This document shows positions 52,232 to 60,428 of a DNA stretch of 64,000 bases, piece after piece. The stretch covers positions 2,604,001 through 2,668,000 of the forward strand of contig NZ_OZ034983.1 of assembly GCF_964030845.1 (NCBI RefSeq), in the 5' to 3' direction. The notes beneath the pieces were generated by a model, which made no database searches, was not told the DNA's origin, and worked only from the letters and a program-made list of their open reading frames with translations. Source of the stretch: Candidatus Fukatsuia endosymbiont of Tuberolachnus salignus (GTDB lineage Bacteria > Pseudomonadota > Gammaproteobacteria > Enterobacterales > Enterobacteriaceae). The first letter of the stretch is position 1; the number at the start of each line of letters is the position of its first letter. A program made the position numbers and the translations under genes.

Positions 52232-53325
52232 TACCCAAGTGAAATCAAGATGCAGGATTTAGCGCCTGGAAATTATCGTTTAAGCGAGATACCAGAGAAC
52301 TTGCCATTTGTGGTAGCTTCACTTCAAAGAAGTTTAAGATATCGTTCTTAAAACTCTGTTTAGATGGGTAATATCTATTGTTTCGTGTTTGCTCATTCAT
52401 CACCTTCCACAATCGCTCTATCGGGTTTAGATTCGGGCTATACGGCGGAAGGTAATGAAGCTGGATATTCAACGTAAGCGCGGCGTCTTGCACAAGCTGT
52501 GAACGGTGATAGCCTGCACCCTCGAGGATCACATGTGCCGTTGTCGTGATGGGATAATGCGCGCGAATGGCAGACAGGAAGTGAACCACATTTTCGCTGT
52601 TAATCGTCTCATCATCACGGATTATGGGGTTAGCCACATTCTGGATGTTCAAGGCTCCCATGATATTCAACCGCGTTCTGCTCCCGGTGGTCTCTATCGT
52701 TTTATCCTGGCCTTTTCGTATCCAGCCGTAGCTTATTTTGGTGGCTTGTGTCGGATGAACGGCATCAATAAACAGTATGGGGTCATTACCCGCGGCGTCT
52801 TTCAATTCGCTGTAGGTCTTTATAAATTGCTGCTGTTTCTCAACGGCAAATTTATGCGGAACACCTTTCGGCTTTTTATAGCTAAAGCCATGCTGCTTCA
52901 ACCCTTTATACAGACCTGATACGGTAAAGGTGATGTTCCAGCGTCCAGCGATATACGCCACAATTTGGTGATTGTGGTGGTAGAGCGGCTGGGTGAGATG
53001 TTCAACCAGCGACGTGGTCTGTTCCGCATTGAGATAGCCATCGGAGCCGCCATTTTCAGGCTTGAGCTTGTTGAGTTTATGATAGTCTGTAAGGTGGCGC
53101 CGCACCGTGGTTTCATTAATGAGCTGTGAGTGAGCAATCATAGGGGGAGTCCAGCCGTCTGCGGACAACAAAACACACCGGATCCTGTCACAGACACGGC
53201 GGTCATGGCTTTGACGATGTTGGGCTTCGAGGGTAATTTTCTGGTCAGCAGTCAGCTCTATTTTCATGGCTATGAGCATGATCCTTATCGACTTCAAAAT
53301 CAAGCATCTTCATTGATCACGGGTA
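52232..53325 (-). mobile_element. IS630-family insertion sequence, copy 2 (inverted)
   Basis: The same 1,094-bp element as at 42304, in the opposite direction, flanked by TA on both sides. Together the two copies enclose about 9 kb containing the subtilase and sopB/sigE loci. Confidence 0.9.
52245..53267 (-). CDS. IS630-family transposase, copy 2
   Basis: Identical in sequence to the copy at 42362 except for one Val/Ile difference (GALNIQNVAN here). The same DDE positions are present, including Glu in ILEGAGYHRS at the second catalytic position. The frame is intact from ATG 53267. As in copy 1, the codon for the second acid would have to be tested before calling the enzyme active. Confidence 0.88.
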   Translation of the reverse strand: MKIELTADQKITLEAQHRQSHDRRVCDRIRCVLLSADGWTPPMIAHSQLINETTVRRHLTDYHKLNKLKPENGGSDGYLNAEQTTSLVEHLTQPLYHHNHQIVAYIAGRWNITFTVSGLYKGLKQHGFSYKKPKGVPHKFAVEKQQQFIKTYSELKDAAGNDPILFIDAVHPTQATKISYGWIRKGQDKTIETTGSRTRLNIMGALNIQNVANPIIRDDETINSENVVHFLSAIRAHYPITTTAHVILEGAGYHRSQLVQDAALTLNIQLHYLPPYSPNLNPIERLWKVMNEQTRNNRYYPSKQSFKNDILNFFEVKLPQMASSLVSRLNDNFQALNPAS

Positions 53326-53330
53326 TAGCT

Positions 53331-53633
53331 ATGTCCCAAGAAAAAGCACCTTCACAGTTGGAAAAGGGATCCTCAGAATTTCCATATATGGTTGATCATG
53401 CCGCTGCAGCAGAATTCTATATAAAAAACGGACATCGTTCTCATAAATGTTTCCACGAACAACATGGTGTTGGATGTAATGGTCAAGCAAAAGATGTTAA
53501 AAAATCTGAAAGCTCTAGTCCACAAATTGAAAATCGCCAAAATAGTGGAAGAAATGTTTACCCTTGGCCCAAAGGGAACACGTCAGGAATAAAACCAGCT
53601 TCACATGCTGTGCCTCCTGGTCAATACGCCTAA
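53331..53633 (+). CDS. Hypothetical protein, possibly truncated by IS630
   Basis: A 100-codon frame starts 6 bp after the end of IS630 copy 2 (MSQEKAPSQLEKGSSEFPYM) and ends ASHAVPPGQYA. It contains His and Cys residues in GHRSHKCFHEQHGVGCNG and a Ser/Lys/Pro-rich second half without secondary-structure character. There is no signal peptide and no recognised family. The ATG has no convincing ribosome binding site, so it may be the 3' end of a larger gene cut by the IS. The frame is open back through the IS, which is not informative. Confidence 0.4.
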   Translation: MSQEKAPSQLEKGSSEFPYMVDHAAAAEFYIKNGHRSHKCFHEQHGVGCNGQAKDVKKSESSSPQIENRQNSGRNVYPWPKGNTSGIKPASHAVPPGQYA

Positions 53634-53804
53634 TTTATTTTCCATTTTAAAATAAATTAAAAAGCAGAATATTACATGATTGCTTATTGGCAATCATGTG
53701 AGTTCTGAGTAACAACGTGCTACCACTGTATTTTTTACTAGCAGGTAGATAGTTTGTTGGTAGGAAGCTCTTCTGCAAGAGAAGTCACAACGCTGGATTC
53801 ACTA

Positions 53805-54714
53805 GACTTCTTCGGAAACTAGCATTCATGTAGGAATTTTGTTAAAAATCTCCTGAACAAGGAGCCCCTATGAAATATGAGGGACTCAAGGTACTGGAAG
53901 AGGAAAAATTTCGGCGCTTAACCGGAATTAAACGCAGTACATTTGAAAAGATGATAAAGATATTGAATGAAGCAGATAAGTGTAAGCAAGGAAAAGGAGG
54001 TCGGAAACCTAAGCTGTGTTTAGAAGAGCGCTTATTAATGGCCCTTGAGTATCTACGGGAATATCGCACTTATTTTCCTGTCAGCCAAAGCGATGGGGTG
54101 AGTGATAGCACATGCTATGAAACGATTAAATGGATAGAGAATACGCTAATAAAGCATCCTGATTTTGCCCTACCTGGACACAAAGCTTTATTAAAAAGTG
54201 ATAGGGAGTATGAGCTCGTTCTTATTGATGCCACAGAAACGCCGATTGAACGTCCAAAAAAAATAAAAGCAGTTTTACTCAGGAAAAAAGAAACGACCCA
54301 CCTTAAAAACCCAAGTGATCGTCGATAAAAAAAGCGACGCAGTCATCTGTACAACCATTTACTAATGGGAGGCGCCATGATTTTAGGTTGTTCAAGGAGT
54401 CTGGTGTGCGAATACATCCTGAAATCAAAACAGTGACAGATACAGGTTACCAAGGGCTTGGCAAGATTCATTCAAACTCGGCGTTGCCTAAGAAAAAGAC
54501 AAAGAAAAATCCTTTAACACAAGAAGATAAACGCAACAATCGTAAGTTATCAAGCCTGCGTGTATTAAACGAAAATGTCATTGGTATGATTAAACGATTT
54601 AAAATTGTATCAGATCGTTATCAAAACAGGCGAAAACGGTTTGGATTAAGATTTAATCTGATTGCAGCAATTTATAACATGGAAATTAGATAAATGAGAG
54701 TTTCCGAAGAGGTC
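53805..54714 (+). mobile_element. IS5-family insertion sequence
   Basis: A 910-bp element has the ends GACTTCTTCGGAAAC and GTTTCCGAAGAGGTC and is flanked by TA. The transposase is of the short IS5/IS427 type. The ends resemble those of element B (GACTTCTTGCAAAAC). Confidence 0.85.
53870..54693 (+). pseudogene. IS5-family transposase, frameshifted
   Basis: ATG 53870 (MKYEGLKVLEEEKFRRLTGI) opens a 152-codon frame with the N-terminal HTH and the DDE start LVLIDATETPIERPKK; it loses phase in an A-rich stretch near 54260. Fragments of the expected middle (QVIVDKKSDAVICT) appear in another phase, and the last part resumes at 54388 (FKESGVRIHPEIKTVTDTGY) to NLIAAIYNMEIR. At least two indels are needed, so the gene is inactive. 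A purine-rich GAACAAGGAG precedes the ATG. Confidence 0.85.
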
Positions 54715-54857
54715 TACTGAAGAATAAGCAAGTTGAAAAACAAAGTAACAGGTTACGTAGATTATGTACTACTAGGTAAAGGATTATCGACTGTTGTAGA
54801 CAGAACTTTTAGCGTAATACGTTGCTTTGAAGGTGAGCCAGGCAGCAACGCCTATGG

Positions 54858-56159
54858 TTAGTTTATCGGGCTAAAGGTTTGTACAGTTAAATCAGATAGG
54901 TCGTATGTATCATTATGCATAGTAAAGGTCCTGAAAAATTTTTGCATATCATTAATAGAACTAAACAAAAATTCTCCAAAATTAGGATCAAAAAATTGAA
55001 AAGTGTTGGACTTTATATCAATATACATTCCAACAGCATGAAGTCCCTTTTCATTATAAGGACGGATTGTAAGGTAATATCTACCATCGCTAATGGGTAG
55101 CTCTAATGTTGCTATTGCGTTCTTACCCAATTTTGATTCTAGATCGTTAATATGGCTAAAACAGTATTTTTTTTCGTCTATTTCATACATTCCATCTATT
55201 ATATTGTGTTTTATATGTATTTTTTTATCACCTGGATTGCTATTTCTATTATATCGCTTTAATAAGTTAACTATTTTTTCATTATGATCAGAACAATATT
55301 GAACTGCTGATCCAATTATATCTTCTTTTGTAAGGTAAGCTTCTAGTACCAAATCATGTATTTCTGACTTGTGTAGACTATAATATTGAACTAATGATTC
55401 AGTTATTTTTTCATCATTTATAATATTATGTTTATTTACTAATTTATTTATGAAACTATCATCTTGGGCTATGATTTTAACAAACTCAACAAATTCTTTA
55501 TGATTTTTATTAAAAATACTGACTAGCTCTCTAATACTTTCTTTATTTTTTATAAAAACATTTTCTTTTGCTAATTCAATTATATCGCTATCATTCTCAC
55601 CGAAATATTTAATCAATTCAATTAATTTTCTATTGTCTTCAGAAAAATATCTAAGTTCATATTCATCCTGTGTTTCATTTTTAGTGAATGTAATTAATGT
55701 TTTTATATTTAGTTGTGCTATTTTTTTAGCTCCATCTTCTGTTTTTATAAAATTGAAAAAATTATTTTGCAGCAACGGATCACGCATACCTAACCAAGTC
55801 TCCACAAGTGGAGAACACACCCCGCGCGTTGCTAGCTCTAGATTTTTTAAAGAACGACTAGTAAAATCAGCCTGACAAAATGCCATTTTGTAGAATCCAT
55901 TATAACGTTCCGCCAGTTTTTTAAGAGAAGCAATAGTTTCTTTATCAAGATAATGGCTATTTTCCTGATATTCTGTAATGGATATATCTTGTTGCGGATT
56001 TTCTTTCACTTTTTGTATTAAATTTTTTGTAAGTTCCTCCACACTTTGAGAAACTTCAACAATTCTTTGCAAAGTACTTTTAGAGGTATGATGTTGATTA
56101 CTTAATACCTTATTTGTTTCTTTTCTGGCTAATGAAAAATTATTGTCTGTTATTGGCAT
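54858..56159 (-). CDS. YopT-family (peptidase C58) cysteine protease, candidate type III effector
   Basis: This 433-residue protein has no signal peptide. The three YopT/AvrPphB catalytic elements are present in order: Cys115 in TRGVCSPLVETWLG, His374 in KGLHAVGMYID and Asp391 in FQFFDPNFGEFLF, the last block being highly characteristic. YopT cleaves prenylated Rho GTPases in host cells; relatives occur as effectors in Pseudomonas and Photorhabdus. Between Cys and His lies an unusually long helical insert (about 140-310) with repeated lengths such as LVSIFNKNHKEFVEFVKII, so the domain is larger than in YopT (322 residues). The frame is intact and very AT-rich. IS debris lies on one side and the tRNA-Arg att site on the other. 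No chaperone gene is adjacent. Confidence 0.85.
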   Translation of the reverse strand: MPITDNNFSLARKETNKVLSNQHHTSKSTLQRIVEVSQSVEELTKNLIQKVKENPQQDISITEYQENSHYLDKETIASLKKLAERYNGFYKMAFCQADFTSRSLKNLELATRGVCSPLVETWLGMRDPLLQNNFFNFIKTEDGAKKIAQLNIKTLITFTKNETQDEYELRYFSEDNRKLIELIKYFGENDSDIIELAKENVFIKNKESIRELVSIFNKNHKEFVEFVKIIAQDDSFINKLVNKHNIINDEKITESLVQYYSLHKSEIHDLVLEAYLTKEDIIGSAVQYCSDHNEKIVNLLKRYNRNSNPGDKKIHIKHNIIDGMYEIDEKKYCFSHINDLESKLGKNAIATLELPISDGRYYLTIRPYNEKGLHAVGMYIDIKSNTFQFFDPNFGEFLFSSINDMQKFFRTFTMHNDTYDLSDLTVQTFSPIN

Positions 56160-57007
56160 GTTATTTACGATATATACTGTAAATTATCTATGGTTAATTA
56201 ATTACTGCCTACTATAATAGAGGAGAGAACAAATGATCCTGATAAGAATATGATGAATAACAATGGCAAAGCCACAATATAATATTAAATTAGTCACGAT
56301 TAAATTTAATACCATAAATTTTATGGTTAATAATAAGTAGGTTTTACTAAATTAATGTGTGTCACGAACATGAACGTAAGTTATGGTGCTGTACTAGAGA
56401 TAGGACTAGGCCTTCTTGAGTCGACTTACAGGAACAGGCTTCACACTACCCAGTGCAGTTGCCCTTCTTTGGCAAAATACTACAGTTGTAGTTAAGTCGA
56501 AAATCTACAGTTTTTTCGGCATCACCGGTGACACTGCCAGAATGATGGTCAGTGCCAATCAGACCATCGCATCATCGCATCATCGCATCATCGCATCATC
56601 GCATCATCGGGATATTAAATCCTATTGGAAAAAACCGCCGGTTGGTATTATTGATGTGAAGGTAAGTCTGTCGATATTGCCTACGCCAGAGGATACAGTC
56701 TTGGAGGTTAATTTGAAATCGTTGTGAGAATACTCAGACGAGTACGAATTTTATATTTTGAACTAAGTGGTAAAAATCTCGGCAAAAATAGTAAGTGAAA
56801 AGGGAAACTTTTATGGAGTGAGTCTGGCTGGGAAATCAAAAACGAAGAGGGGAAGTCTGTGGAAGTGCAATGATAGGGAATTATATTACGTGCCATAAAC
56901 GTGCCACGGCGATTTGAGGGAGACTGATGGTTATTGATGTTTTTTGATGGTTTGTTATATTGCGAATGCAGTTATTTTGTTTTAAATCAATATATTATAA
57001 TTTTACC
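56160..57007. other. Gap between the C58 protease gene and the att site
   Basis: About 850 bp. A plus-strand frame of 103 codons from TTG 56416 to 56727 contains the tandem repeat described below and a protein-like end (PVGIIDVKVSLSILPTPEDT); without a good start I leave it unassigned. The rest shows nothing I can name. Confidence 0.4.
56569..56608. repeat. Five tandem copies of an 8-bp unit
   Basis: GCATCATC is repeated five times without error, preceded by a partial unit. As 8 is not a multiple of 3, unit gain or loss would shift any reading frame across it, as at contingency loci. Confidence 0.9.
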
Positions 57008-57058
57008 AACGGCCTTCTAAGCCGTAGGTCACAGGTTCGAATCCTGTAGGGCGCACCA
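57008..57058 (+). other. 3' part of tRNA-Arg (UCU): attachment site
   Basis: AACGGCCTTCTAAGCCGT, then the T-arm ACAGGTTCGAATCCTGT and GGGCGCACCA form the anticodon arm (TCT), T-arm and 3' acceptor strand of a tRNA-Arg, but the 5' half is absent. A tyrosine integrase gene ends 33 bp downstream. Such 3' tRNA fragments are the att core left by integration of phages and islands. The complete tRNA should be at the other end of the element or elsewhere. Confidence 0.85.
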
Positions 57059-57090
57059 AGTAAATCAATAGGTTAGCACCCTTTTTTTTC

Positions 57091-58236
57091 TTACCTATTT
57101 TTGCCACGTGCCAGAAACGTGCCATGCATTGTGATCACCTCATCCAACTTTTTAGCATGTTCCGTTAAATGAGTGGGAGATAAATGAGCATAACGACGCA
57201 CCATCTCGACACTTTCCCAGCCTCCCATTTCCTGGAGTGCTGACAGGGGAACACCCGATTGAACCAACCAACTGGCCCAGGTGTGCCGCAAATCATGAAA
57301 ACGGAAATCACTGATCCCCGCGCGCTTTAAGCCAGTTTGCCACGCGCGATTATCATCGACTCTAAATTTGGTTATTATCGCCGTGTCTTTCCCCTCACTA
57401 CCTGGCACTTTTTTTCTCCTGACGAAGACCCAGCGTGAATGTCTCTCCCGCTGTTCCCGTAGAACAGCACAGGCTGTTTCATTCAGTGCCACCCCTATCG
57501 CTTTGCCTGCCTTGGCCTTTTCAGGGGGGATCCAGGCAACCTGTCTTGCCATATCTATTTGGTCCCACTCTAAATTAATAATATTCGACCGACGTAATCC
57601 GGTTGCTAACGCAAACACCACTATCGGCCTGAAATTTTCATGCATCACGGCAATCAGACGGTTGGCTTCTTCGTGAGATAACCAGCGAACACGCTTGTCA
57701 TTCGGCTTGCGGGCTTTCAAATTCAGAGGCTTTTCTAACCATCCCCATTCATTTGCTGCAATCCGCATCAGACCTCGTATAAAAGAAAGGTATTGGCTAC
57801 GGGTGGCTTGCGAGGGCGGCTTTTCTTTGAAATCAGGGGTCTCATTCCCCTTTTTTAATGACGCTTTCTGGGTTAATTCCCACCGTTGCCGGTGTCGCCG
57901 GTTTTTCATGGTTGAAACCACCTCTATCACCTCCTCTTCATTGATACTCGATAGATTTCTTCCTGAAAAATGCAGCAAGAAAAACCCGATTTTCGTTTTA
58001 TCATCGTCAAGCGATCGCTTATGTTGTTTTTCGTTGATCCACCTTACACAAGCCTCCTCAAATGTTTTGTGTGGCATTTCGCCCAGTTTACTCTCTCTCC
58101 ATGCGTTAGCTTTTAAGCTATCGTACAGCTCCTGTGCTTTCCGCTTGTCCGTTGTTCCAAGAGATTGCCTAATTCTTTTACCGTCCGGCGTAACGAAATC
58201 ACAGTGCCACCCACCGTGCCGCATTTTGATTGACAT
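57091..58236 (-). CDS. Tyrosine recombinase, phage/island integrase
   Basis: The 381-residue protein starts MSIKMRHGGWHCDFVTPDGK (N-terminal arm-binding domain), then a core-binding SAM-like domain (about 60-165) and the catalytic domain: Arg in ALATGLRRSNIINLEW, HxxR in FHDLRHTWASWL, and the nucleophile Tyr in VEMVRRYAHLSP. It catalyses site-specific recombination between phage and tRNA att sites. It ends 33 bp from the tRNA-Arg fragment, transcribed toward it. Its first 124 bp overlap the 3' end of the excisionase-like gene in another frame, suggesting coupled expression. All catalytic residues are present. Confidence 0.95.
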   Translation of the reverse strand: MSIKMRHGGWHCDFVTPDGKRIRQSLGTTDKRKAQELYDSLKANAWRESKLGEMPHKTFEEACVRWINEKQHKRSLDDDKTKIGFFLLHFSGRNLSSINEEEVIEVVSTMKNRRHRQRWELTQKASLKKGNETPDFKEKPPSQATRSQYLSFIRGLMRIAANEWGWLEKPLNLKARKPNDKRVRWLSHEEANRLIAVMHENFRPIVVFALATGLRRSNIINLEWDQIDMARQVAWIPPEKAKAGKAIGVALNETACAVLREQRERHSRWVFVRRKKVPGSEGKDTAIITKFRVDDNRAWQTGLKRAGISDFRFHDLRHTWASWLVQSGVPLSALQEMGGWESVEMVRRYAHLSPTHLTEHAKKLDEVITMHGTFLARGKNR

Positions 58237-58466
58237 ACCCGTTGTTCCTCATTGTGTGTGCCAGTCGCCTTCACGATTATGTCGTTATTCCTGCGACGGA
58301 CTGATTCAATACACGCTGTTTTTAATATTCTGTAACCCCCACTTTTTCCATCGTGGCCTGTCCTGTTACAGGGCAGCCTGCCCGCTCTAATCCACTCTTT
58401 TAGCGTGTTTTCACTGAGTTTCATGAATCTGCAGGCTTCTTTCAGTGTGAAGATTTCTTCACTCAT
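58113..58466 (-). CDS. Excisionase/AlpA-like DNA-binding protein
   Basis: From ATG 58466 the 117-residue frame starts MSEEIFTLKEACRFMKLSEN then TLKEWIRAGRLPCNRTG, a winged helix-turn-helix of the MerR/excisionase type. After about residue 65 (NDIIVKATGTHNEEQRV) the frame overlaps the integrase start, with a Ser/Thr-rich tail ending RSCTIA. Small proteins of this kind next to an integrase direct excision or regulate int. The long out-of-frame overlap may mean the true stop region has little function. An alternative start at 58511 is less likely. Confidence 0.75.
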   Translation of the reverse strand: MSEEIFTLKEACRFMKLSENTLKEWIRAGRLPCNRTGHDGKSGGYRILKTACIESVRRRNNDIIVKATGTHNEEQRVCQSKCGTVGGTVISLRRTVKELGNLLEQRTSGKHRSCTIA

Positions 58467-58704
58467 CCTGGCTCTCTTCTTATTGGTTAAAAACGTCATC
58501 ACGCCGTCCACATGGGGGCGTGAGATAAAGTCATTTCAAGCATAAAAAATAATGACAGGCTCTCTCTGCTAAGAGAAAGCTGTCAGTGATGAAAATAAAG
58601 GAAGGGATAATAAATATAAATAAACGCGGATAATAAAAATTATAACGCGTTGGGGTTCTTAGAAAACCTATTATTACAACATCATGATGACGGTCAATAC
58701 CTTG

Positions 58705-58902
58705 TTAATTTTTCAATGTGGCAATAATTGTGTCTTTGGCTATTTCACCATAGTGGTCGATAAGGTATTGAGCAAAATGAGATGCAGTGATTTTATACTC
58801 AGAGTGAGCACTGATAGAAGCGGCAAAGGTGTCAAGTGCTTGGTAGAGGGTTGCGCCAATATAAATCCTCTCTGACGGTTCTTTCATCACGTCTTGTAAC
58901 AT
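58705..58902 (-). CDS. Small phage-type protein of unknown function
   Basis: A 65-residue frame starts MLQDVMKEPSERIYIGATLY and has AGGAAG 5 nt upstream of the ATG. It contains an amphipathic helix pattern (FAQYLIDHYGEIAKDTIIAT). No family is recognised. Position, direction and ribosome binding site agree with an early-region gene of the element. Confidence 0.6.
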   Translation of the reverse strand: MLQDVMKEPSERIYIGATLYQALDTFAASISAHSEYKITASHFAQYLIDHYGEIAKDTIIATLKN

Positions 58903-59006
58903 AACGCTTCCTTTTTTTAGAGATAATATGTAAGTACTCCACTTGTATTGATAAGACGAAGCCCTACGTTAAACGCATTGTTTTTCGAAGAAGCAATAAA
59001 ATGGTT

Positions 59007-59150
59007 TTATGGCAATCGATGTTTAGGCTTTTTTCTCTTCTTGAACCAGCTTCTTAATCGGTTAAACCAATTTTTCTTTTCATTTCTTTTCGCTTCCCGT
59101 TCCCGCTCACGAAGCGCACGTTTTCTCGCTCTGCTCTGTCTGTTGCTCAT
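59007..59150 (-). CDS. Small, highly basic protein
   Basis: A 47-codon frame (MSNRQSRARKRALREREREA, then KRNEKKNWFNRLRSWFKKRK) has a perfect AGGAGG 6-7 nt before the ATG, 11 bp after the stop of the PAS-LuxR gene. More than 40 percent of residues are Arg or Lys, with Trp-containing amphipathic helices. It may bind nucleic acid or membranes; no family is recognised. The plus-strand frame over the same bases is a shadow. Confidence 0.62.
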   Translation of the reverse strand: MSNRQSRARKRALREREREAKRNEKKNWFNRLRSWFKKRKKPKHRLP

Positions 59151-59161
59151 AAGAAAACCTC

Positions 59162-59845
59162 CTACTCAATAAACTGTATCCCGGGGCGTATAAACGCTTG
59201 GGGAACAATGCGATCAAATCCGGTTTGATGACAAAAGTGTTTAAAGTCTCGCAATGAATGCACTTTCGCTTTTTGGTATAGAATACGAATTCTGTTTTCT
59301 ATTGTGCGATGGGAGCGTGCCAATTTTTTACCTATTTCCTTGGCACTCATCGTGCGTAATAAATAAAAGATTATCCTCAGTTCAGATTGCGTAAATAGAG
59401 TCGAGGGAGGGTCCAATAATAGCGTGGCAGTTAGCTTATCTACGTAGTGGGACAGTGAAATAATAGCCAGTTTTCTGCCATAAAAAACTGTGCCGATGCA
59501 CTTGTTTCTTTTATTATGCAACGGAAAGGTTTCGTATAAATAAGGTTGCAGTTTCTGTTCACGACCAAAGAAATGCGTTTTAATGAGGGTGATTTTTTGC
59601 CCGCTTTTTATAACCTCTCTTTCCAGTTTTTGAATGATTAAAGTAAATTCTAAAATACACGTAGGAAGTTCATCATCACGCCGCCCTATCACATCAAATC
59701 CTTGTGGCAAATTTAAAAAGTCAAGAAAAGCACGATTGGTATAAATAAAACGTGAGTCACAGTCTTTTATTCCCCAAACATCTTGACTATTTTCCATCAT
59801 AGATGTCAGAGGTAATGAACGTGATACCTTTGTTATTTTTTTCAT
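59162..59845 (-). CDS. PAS domain-LuxR type transcriptional regulator
   Basis: About 227 residues. The N-terminal half is PAS-like (ENSQDVWGIKDCDSRFIYTN, RAFLDFLNLPQGFDVIGRRD) and the C-terminal half is a LuxR/GerE helix-turn-helix (FTQSELRIIFYLLRTMSAKE, IGKKLARSHRTIENRIRIL). It would bind DNA in response to a ligand or protein signal. I prefer ATG 59845 over 59848 because AGGA is then 6 nt upstream. It appears to form a unit with the small basic gene downstream. In phage and island context it probably controls element functions, but host targets are possible. Confidence 0.82.
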   Translation of the reverse strand: MKKITKVSRSLPLTSMMENSQDVWGIKDCDSRFIYTNRAFLDFLNLPQGFDVIGRRDDELPTCILEFTLIIQKLEREVIKSGQKITLIKTHFFGREQKLQPYLYETFPLHNKRNKCIGTVFYGRKLAIISLSHYVDKLTATLLLDPPSTLFTQSELRIIFYLLRTMSAKEIGKKLARSHRTIENRIRILYQKAKVHSLRDFKHFCHQTGFDRIVPQAFIRPGIQFIE

Positions 59846-60001
59846 CATCTGTCCTAACCCTATTCAGTCCCTTTCATCGTGGATGACGCCCATCTAGGAT
59901 GAGGGTAAATTACTTAGTCAGTGTGAAAGTCTAATTAGAAAAATAAAATGGAATAGTCTCCACGAGAGAGACTCTCTTTTCTATTTTTATCATGCTAGAC
60001 G

Positions 60002-60268
60002 CTATCGCTTTCTACATCCCTTCAAAGCAAAAAGCGCAAGGCGGACATGAAATACGGTAAACAGACCATGCAGCGAATACGGTTCAAATTTGAGTTTTGC
60101 ACTTGCCAACGTCTGTTTCACTGCGGGATAGGACACAGAACGTAATAAGGCGATGTCTTTTTGTGACACGCCTAACGCGAAAAGCATCGCCGTTTCAAAT
60201 TGCACCGGTGTTAATTCAGGAAACACTTCCCGTAATTCAGGAAATTGGGTAATATCGATGTTAGCCAT
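60002..60268 (-). CDS. Small LuxR-type helix-turn-helix protein
   Basis: An 88-residue protein that is little more than a GerE/LuxR-type HTH: LTPVQFETAMLFALGVSQKD followed by IALLRSVSYPAVKQTLASAK. It lacks a sensor domain. GGAGGCTACAATG provides a good start. It lies upstream of the PAS-LuxR gene in the same direction, so two regulators of the same fold lie next to each other in the element. Confidence 0.7.
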   Translation of the reverse strand: MANIDITQFPELREVFPELTPVQFETAMLFALGVSQKDIALLRSVSYPAVKQTLASAKLKFEPYSLHGLFTVFHVRLALFALKGCRKR

Positions 60269-60428
60269 TGTAGCCTCCGAGAGAGGTTATGGTGGTTAGC
60301 TGACAGGGGTGGTTCACGCCACCGCTGTTAGCGCTAGGGTTAAGTGATGTAAACGGTGATTGCGTCACCGTCGCTATTTGCAACTTGTTGTAGCTATTTA
60401 TGTTTTCATGGTGAGTGACTCCGTGGGT

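Noticed and set aside
54716..54862. Open stretch KLKNKVTGYVDYVLLGKGLS after the IS5 element
   Set aside because: It looks protein-like but has no start codon and does not join to sequence on the other side of the IS when the IS is removed.
56416..56727. 103-codon frame containing the 8-bp repeat
   Set aside because: It starts at TTG without a ribosome binding site and has no recognised family; kept only as a note in the gap entry.
58948..59172. Plus-strand frame rich in Phe and Leu
   Set aside because: It is the complement of the small basic gene at 59007-59150, which has a perfect ribosome binding site.
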